From Prevotellaceae bacterium UBA1787 (GTDB lineage: Bacteria; Bacteroidota; Bacteroidia; Bacteroidales; Bacteroidaceae): a stretch of DNA of 10,778 nucleotides. The DNA lies in assembly GCA_002315195.1 (NCBI GenBank), contig DCGD01000080.1:4495-15272 (forward strand), written 5' to 3'. Each line of letters starts with the position of its first letter. Position 1 is the stretch's first letter. Positions 7,365 through 10,778 of this stretch are shown piece by piece. A program made the position numbers and the translations under genes. A model generated the notes under the pieces. That model had not been told where the DNA came from. It saw only the letters and a list, made by a program, of their open reading frames with translations, and ran no database searches.

Positions 7365-7379
7365 AAGGTCCAAGACCTT
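7365..7379. repeat. Perfect short palindrome upstream of the nrnA promoter
   Basis: AAGGTC CAA GACCTT is a perfect 6-base inverted repeat with a 3-base centre. It lies about 29 bases upstream of the nrnA -7 box, in the gap after comEC. It could be an operator or activator site for nrnA, or a hairpin in the comEC 3' end. A T-run on the minus strand begins only about 18 bases beyond it, so a standard terminator is less likely. Confidence 0.4.
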
Positions 7380-7500
7380 GCGAATATTGCCACAAGCTGA
7401 GACAAAATCCCCGATGACACATGGCAGACAATTTCCGTCCTCGAACGCAAAATAGAAACGTCCACACTCGCACTGAAAAGATGAAAGACTCCGACAATTT

Positions 7501-9066
7501 TCAGCCAAGGAGACGACGACCTTGCAACTTCGCACTGACCACAGCGTAAACAAAACCTATGCACACATAGACCAACACCACCTCCCACCATGCGAGAGAC
7601 GTGATTTGAATGACCGAACAAGGATATTGAGACAAAACTCCCAAGGTTTGATTCATGACATGGACGGTAACACCCAACAATTTCCCCAAACATGCAACGG
7701 ACACACCTATTACGTTTGCTAAGATGAACAACCAACCACCACCCAACAGCAGATAGGCGCAAGGGATGGCTACAAGGCTGGAAAACATGCCATAGACCGC
7801 AATGTTCCCGAAATAATAGACCACCAACGGCAAAGTTCCAATTTGCGCCGCCAAACTGACAGCACACAAATCCACCACCCAACGAAGCAGTTTGGGCACT
7901 TTCAACATATATCCATGCAATGGCGGCACTATCAACAGTATGGAAACAACCGAAAGGAAAGACAATTGGAAACCGATGTCTTCCACACAATTGGGATCAA
8001 TGATGAGCAACAGACACGCCGCCCCTCCCAAATTTGACAAAGAATTGGTTTGGCATCGCCGCATCATGCCCAACGTCCACAACGTACTCATCCATGCGGC
8101 GCGTTGCAGAGAAATGCTCCAACCCGTCATCCATACGAACCCCCAAATAAATGCAATGGAGAACAAAGCACCCGCACGCATGATCTTCCGATTTCTCCTA
8201 AGACGGTAGAGGACGATCAAAAAAATGCCCTCCAATACGCCAAGATGCAAACCTGAAAGCGCAAGGACATGACTGCAACCTGTCAAGGCATACGTTTTCT
8301 TAAGATCAGGCGACAGTTCGGATTTGTCACCCAAAGTCAATGCCCGCATGACGGCGGCATCATCCTCCTCCGAAAGGTCAAGGAAATCGTAATAATGCGA
8401 AAGTTGGGTGCGGATGCGCAGACCGGTCAGGACAAGGCGCCGCGAAAGGGACATTTGACGGATGTCGGACTCCGCGACTTCTTCGGGCAAAACCAAGCAA
8501 TGCTTGAGAAACGCCGAACCCTCGACACCCTTTCTTTTCAACCAACGCACATAACCCTCATACTTTTTCCCACCATTGTCCAATCGCTTGATTTTAGCCT
8601 TGAACAACAGCGCATTTCCAACTTTGACATCCTGAAGACCAAAAAAAGAAATAGAAGCGCTCACCCGCCTGTTCACGGATACCCATTTGTCTTCCTTTTT
8701 CATGGATGTAACGAAAATGATACAATTCACGCCCTTTTGGCGCAACGACATCTCCGTAACAATCCCTCGGTAAACCTTGTCTGACGAGGGCCAGGCCTGC
8801 TGTTCAGGCGGTTGGTGCAGCACACTCGCCAACCAGCCTATTCCTACAAAAGGCAGAAAACAAAGCAAACCGGACACCAAAGCCCGATATTTCCAAGCCA
8901 ACAGCAGCAAGATAAAAAGACCGACAAGCAACCCCGTCCCGAACAAAAAGAAATCTGACGAAGGGAAAGACAAGACACAACCACCTATCAGGATGCCACA
9001 TATCAATGCCACTGCCACCAATAGCAAAGGTGCCCGGGTCATGATGCCTGAACAAGGCAGTTTCAT
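7501..9066 (-). CDS. comEC: ComEC/Rec2 family DNA-uptake channel, short form without beta-lactamase domain
   Basis: Numbering is from the ATG at 9066 (521 residues). An N-terminal membrane segment pair (about 14-82) is followed by a soluble DUF4131/OB-like region (about 95-195). The Competence domain (about 225-510) has the family signatures RALTLGDKSEL near 241-251, TGCSHVLALSGLHLGV at 262-277, LQRAAWMSTLW near 320-330 and DIGFQLSFLSV near 363-373, with several membrane helices. By family knowledge ComEC carries single-stranded DNA across the inner membrane during transformation. The protein stops after the Competence domain: there is no C-terminal metallo-beta-lactamase nuclease domain, and Bacteroidetes homologues are often longer. 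The start is uncertain: a GTG at 9078 overlaps the rpe TGA by four bases (GTGA), the ATG at 9066 follows that stop by eight bases, and an ATG at 9042 also fits. The overlap or close spacing implies translation coupled to rpe. Confidence 0.88.
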   Translation of the reverse strand: MKLPCSGIMTRAPLLLVAVALICGILIGGCVLSFPSSDFFLFGTGLLVGLFILLLLAWKYRALVSGLLCFLPFVGIGWLASVLHQPPEQQAWPSSDKVYRGIVTEMSLRQKGVNCIIFVTSMKKEDKWVSVNRRVSASISFFGLQDVKVGNALLFKAKIKRLDNGGKKYEGYVRWLKRKGVEGSAFLKHCLVLPEEVAESDIRQMSLSRRLVLTGLRIRTQLSHYYDFLDLSEEDDAAVMRALTLGDKSELSPDLKKTYALTGCSHVLALSGLHLGVLEGIFLIVLYRLRRNRKIMRAGALFSIAFIWGFVWMTGWSISLQRAAWMSTLWTLGMMRRCQTNSLSNLGGAACLLLIIDPNCVEDIGFQLSFLSVVSILLIVPPLHGYMLKVPKLLRWVVDLCAVSLAAQIGTLPLVVYYFGNIAVYGMFSSLVAIPCAYLLLGGGWLFILANVIGVSVACLGKLLGVTVHVMNQTLGVLSQYPCSVIQITSLAWWEVVLVYVCIGFVYAVVSAKLQGRRLLG

Positions 9067-9074
9067 AAAAAAAC

Positions 9075-9737
9075 TCACTGACAGATGTTTCTCTGACTCT
9101 CAATAAGTCGTATTTCCTCAATGGGATTGTCAGCGCGGAAGACGGCACTGCCCGCTACAAGAATATCCGCCCCGGCCCTGTACAATTCCGCGGCATTTGC
9201 ACGCGAAACACCACCGTCGACTTCAATTCTTGTCCGACACCCTTCCTGCCTTATACGCTGTTTGAGCCGACGCAGGCGCGTATAGGTCCGTTCAATGAAT
9301 TTCTGCCCTCCAAAGCCGGGATTGACCGACATGAGCATGACCACGTCGGCTTCTTCAAGAATGTCATCCAAGGTGGAAAGAGATGTTGAGGGATTGAGAA
9401 CCACACCCGACAACATTCCGGCATGGCGTATTTCCTGCAGGGTGCGGTGAAGATGCACGCAAGCCTCCTGGTGTATGCTCATCACATGAGCGCCAAGGTC
9501 ACGAACCCTGCCGACATAGCGTTCCGGTTTTTCCACCATCAAGTGAACGTCCAGCGGTTTACGGGCATGTTTCGCTATGGCTTCCATCACGGGAAAACCG
9601 AAACTGATGTTAGGTACGAACATTCCGTCCATGACATCGAGATGAAACCAATGCGCCGTGCTTGTATTGAGACGTTCTATGTCGGCTGCAAGATGACCAA
9701 AATCAGCGGAAAGTAATGAAGGCGCAACCATCTGCAT
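9075..9737 (-). CDS. rpe: Ribulose-phosphate 3-epimerase
   Basis: The enzyme interconverts D-ribulose 5-phosphate and D-xylulose 5-phosphate in the non-oxidative pentose phosphate pathway (cytoplasm). At 220 residues it is full length for this TIM-barrel family. PSLLSADF at 6-13 opens strand 1, FHLDVMDG at 31-38 supplies metal ligand His32 and catalytic Asp34, LDVHLMVE at 62-69 supplies His65, MSVNPGFGGQ at 136-145 is the substrate-closing loop, and VDGGV at 173-177 supplies Asp174. VAGSAVF at 194-200 forms the phosphate-binding end. All expected catalytic and metal residues are present. The first ATG (9737) is used; a second ATG two codons on (9731) is equally possible. It lies six bases after the small ORF and abuts or overlaps comEC, inside one likely transcript. 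Confidence 0.96.
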   Translation of the reverse strand: MQMVAPSLLSADFGHLAADIERLNTSTAHWFHLDVMDGMFVPNISFGFPVMEAIAKHARKPLDVHLMVEKPERYVGRVRDLGAHVMSIHQEACVHLHRTLQEIRHAGMLSGVVLNPSTSLSTLDDILEEADVVMLMSVNPGFGGQKFIERTYTRLRRLKQRIRQEGCRTRIEVDGGVSRANAAELYRAGADILVAGSAVFRADNPIEEIRLIESQRNICQ

Positions 9738-9743
9738 CTATTT

Positions 9744-9854
9744 TTATGCACGCGCGACATTAGGCGTACCCTGCTGCAATGCGCGTGCCAACATTTTGAT
9801 AAAATTGATAGTCTCCGCTTTGGGAGAAAGATTGGAAGGTGTAGAATCATTCAT
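9744..9854 (-). CDS. Small 36-residue ORF between the sigma-factor gene and rpe
   Basis: The ATG at 9854 opens 36 codons ending in TAA at 9746-9744, six bases before the rpe ATG. The peptide begins MNDSTPSNLSPKAETINFIK and continues MLARALQQGTPNVARA: a Ser/Thr/Pro-rich start followed by one predicted amphipathic helix (AETINFIKMLARALQQ) and a basic Ala-rich tail. It has no signal peptide or cysteine. The reading is supported by balanced, neighbour-like codon use, tight spacing to rpe, and its fit into an otherwise empty gap of 223 bases. I cannot assign a function; a leader peptide controlling rpe, a small regulator tied to the upstream sigma factor, or a chance ORF are all possible. It is bracketed by two inverted repeats, one ending two bases before its ATG and one spanning its last codons. 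Confidence 0.55.
   Translation of the reverse strand: MNDSTPSNLSPKAETINFIKMLARALQQGTPNVARA
9748..9788 (-). repeat. GC-rich inverted repeat over the 3' end of the small ORF
   Basis: On the minus strand GCACGCGC (9788-9781) pairs perfectly with GCGCGTGC (9755-9748) across a 25-base loop. The 3' arm ends two bases before the small ORF's stop codon and 10 bases before the rpe ATG. Ribosomes finishing the small ORF would melt it, so it could couple rpe translation to the small ORF (inference). Confidence 0.5.
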
Positions 9855-9856
9855 AG

Positions 9857-9900
9857 GCAATCTGCATTTTAGTAAACTCGTACTTAAAACGCAGATTTGC
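9857..9900. repeat. Strong imperfect hairpin just upstream of the small ORF
   Basis: On the minus strand the arm at 9900-9881 pairs with 9874-9857 in 18 base pairs, with two single-A bulges and one G-T pair, closing a 6-base loop (CGAGTT). It ends two bases before the small-ORF ATG. On the plus strand the same stem is followed by ATTTTTTATT (9901-9910), the form of a plus-strand intrinsic terminator, although no plus-strand gene precedes it. On the minus strand no T-tract follows, so there it would be a leader structure rather than a terminator. Confidence 0.6.
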
Positions 9901-9960
9901 ATTTTTTATTGCATGAATTGTTTGAAAAACCATTTTCCTACAAGAAAGAAGCCGTTCAAG

Positions 9961-10554
9961 TCAAGGCATCACCAGCGAGATGTTGTGTTCCTGCGCAATC
10001 TTTCGCATGTTGATGATGGCGTAACGCACCCTCCCGAGGGCGGTATTTATGCTTATTCCCAACGCGTCGGCAATCTCGCGAAAACTCATGTTGGAATAAT
10101 AACGCATGCGGATAATCTCGCTTTGGTTGTCGGGAAGCATCTTCGCTATCCGTTCAATATCGGCCATCGTCTGTTGATATACAATTTGATTTTCGTAGCA
10201 GTCGTCCATGAAGACACAATCTCCCACTATTTCATGTTCGGAATCCTCCGTTGACACTTCCAACACAGCCGAACGCTGGCGGTGGTAGTCAAGTATCAGG
10301 TTGTGCGCAATGCGTACCATCCATGAAACGAATTTTCCTTCTGCATGATAACTCCCATTTTGGATGCGGCATATAATCTTTACGAAAGTTTCCTGGAAAA
10401 AATCATCCGCAAGGCTTTCATTATGCACAAGAAAAAGGATATAGTTATACAATTTGTCTTTATGACGCTCAAGCAAAGCGTCAAACGCCTCATTGTTGCC
10501 TTCGGCGTACATCTTTACCAACGTATCGTCGGAAAGGCCATGAAATGTTGTCAT
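9961..10554 (-). CDS. ECF-type sigma-70 family RNA polymerase sigma factor
   Basis: This 197-residue protein has the two-domain ECF layout. Sigma region 2 covers about 25-94, with DDFFQETFVKII at 50-61 (core RNA polymerase contact) and FVSWMVRIAHNLILDYHRQR at 75-94 (-10 recognition and melting). An acidic linker (98-120) follows. Region 4 covers about 136-186, with LPDNQSEIIRMRYY at 140-153 and the helix-turn-helix SFREIADALGISINTALGRV at 157-176; the SINTALGR phrase is typical of Bacteroidetes members. There is no anti-sigma or SusC/D-type gene beside it, so it is not an obvious fecI/fecR unit and its signal is unknown. It is the first gene of the minus-strand cluster leading to rpe and comEC, though a 106-base gap with a hairpin separates it from the small ORF. 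The ATG at 10554 gives the usual N-terminus. Confidence 0.92.
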   Translation of the reverse strand: MTTFHGLSDDTLVKMYAEGNNEAFDALLERHKDKLYNYILFLVHNESLADDFFQETFVKIICRIQNGSYHAEGKFVSWMVRIAHNLILDYHRQRSAVLEVSTEDSEHEIVGDCVFMDDCYENQIVYQQTMADIERIAKMLPDNQSEIIRMRYYSNMSFREIADALGISINTALGRVRYAIINMRKIAQEHNISLVMP

Positions 10555-10632
10555 TACTTCTTTATATTAAATTAGAGTAACATTTATCTTATAGGCATTT
10601 GTTTTAAGTTACGACAAAACTGATTTATGGGG

Positions 10633-10664
10633 CAAAGATACACATATATACAATATGTCCCTAA
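10633..10664 (-). promoter_or_regulatory. Probable promoter of the sigma-factor gene
   Basis: On the minus strand TATCTTTG (10640-10633) matches the TAnnTTTG -7 box. Exactly 20 bases upstream lies TTAG (10664-10661), one base off the -33 TTTG. The predicted leader to the ATG at 10554 is about 75 nt and AT-rich. Confidence 0.55.
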
Positions 10665-10778
10665 TATATTTGCTTGTTTTTTTCAATTTTTTAATATATC
10701 CCTCTATAATCCCAACTCAATGGCGGCGGGAAAAATGCGCAGAGGGTCGCCCCAACAAAGCAAGCTGCTTGTCATGGC
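10665..10778. other. Right-edge region, neighbour gene not resolvable
   Basis: AT-rich sequence gives way to GC-richer, coding-like sequence at about 10720. A plus-strand ATG at 10720-10722 stays open to the edge (19 codons), 47 bases after a TATATTTG box at 10665-10672 that matches the -7 consensus. Minus-strand frames in the same stretch also read through to stops near 10720 and 10702, so a gene end on the minus strand is equally possible. The piece is too short to choose. Confidence 0.3.

Noticed and set aside
7302..7553. N-terminal extension of the nrnA frame (84 codons) into comEC
   Set aside because: The extension is Cys/Phe/Ser-rich, unlike the DHH family, overlaps comEC coding sequence in another frame, and crosses the -7 box. 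The family start fits the ATG at 7301.
7334..7990. 218-codon minus-strand ORF overlapping comEC and the gap after it
   Set aside because: It is in a different frame from comEC, which carries the conserved Competence motifs in this interval. The product is Cys/Trp-rich with no family features.
8269..8784. 171-codon plus-strand ORF opposite comEC
   Set aside because: It is a shadow of the comEC N-terminal half, whose membrane and DUF4131-like segments are clear.
10720..10778. Partial plus-strand gene starting ATGGCGGCGGG
   Set aside because: Only 19 codons are visible and opposite-strand frames are equally open, so it is recorded as unresolved rather than called a gene.

Overview
The window looks like chromosomal DNA from a Bacteroidales bacterium, probably Prevotellaceae-like (inference). 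The evidence is a Bacteroidetes-type EF-G paralogue, a DUF4827 lipoprotein, lipoproteins with acidic or Ser/Asp-rich residues after the lipobox cysteine, an ECF sigma factor with the SINTALGR region-4 signature, and several copies of the Bacteroidetes promoter (-33 TTTG, -7 TAnnTTTG). No Shine-Dalgarno-like purine tracts stand out. I see no tRNA, rRNA, CRISPR array, insertion sequence or phage gene.

Layout. Left (1-2381): the 5' part of an EF-G2-type translation factor runs off the left edge on the minus strand. It diverges from hemW (radical-SAM heme chaperone) on the plus strand across a 322-base AT-rich gap. Middle (2394-5875): two minus-strand secreted lipoprotein genes. One is a 227-residue DUF4827 protein ending 12 bases from the hemW stop. 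The other is an 879-residue multidomain lipoprotein that I cannot assign to a family. Each has its own promoter with a 20-base spacer, and a strong intrinsic terminator separates them. Right (6258-10554): a minus-strand housekeeping cluster, read from the right as ECF sigma factor, an unlisted 36-codon small ORF, rpe (ribulose-phosphate epimerase), comEC (DNA-uptake channel) and nrnA (DHH-family nanoRNase/pAp phosphatase). The small ORF ends 6 bases before rpe, and rpe overlaps or abuts comEC, so these are probably co-transcribed. nrnA has its own -7 box. The last ~140 bases hold the sigma-factor promoter and the edge of an unidentifiable neighbour.

Most genes are ordinary core genes. Items that merit a second look are: the EF-G paralogue, whose GTPase signature residues (P-loop Asp, DTPGH His, NKxD Lys) are replaced; the 879-residue lipoprotein with a buried glycine-rich hydrophobic segment between beta domains; the small ORF before rpe, bracketed by two strong inverted repeats like a leader-peptide or coupling device; and the DUF4827 promoter, placed so close to its ATG that the mRNA would be almost leaderless.
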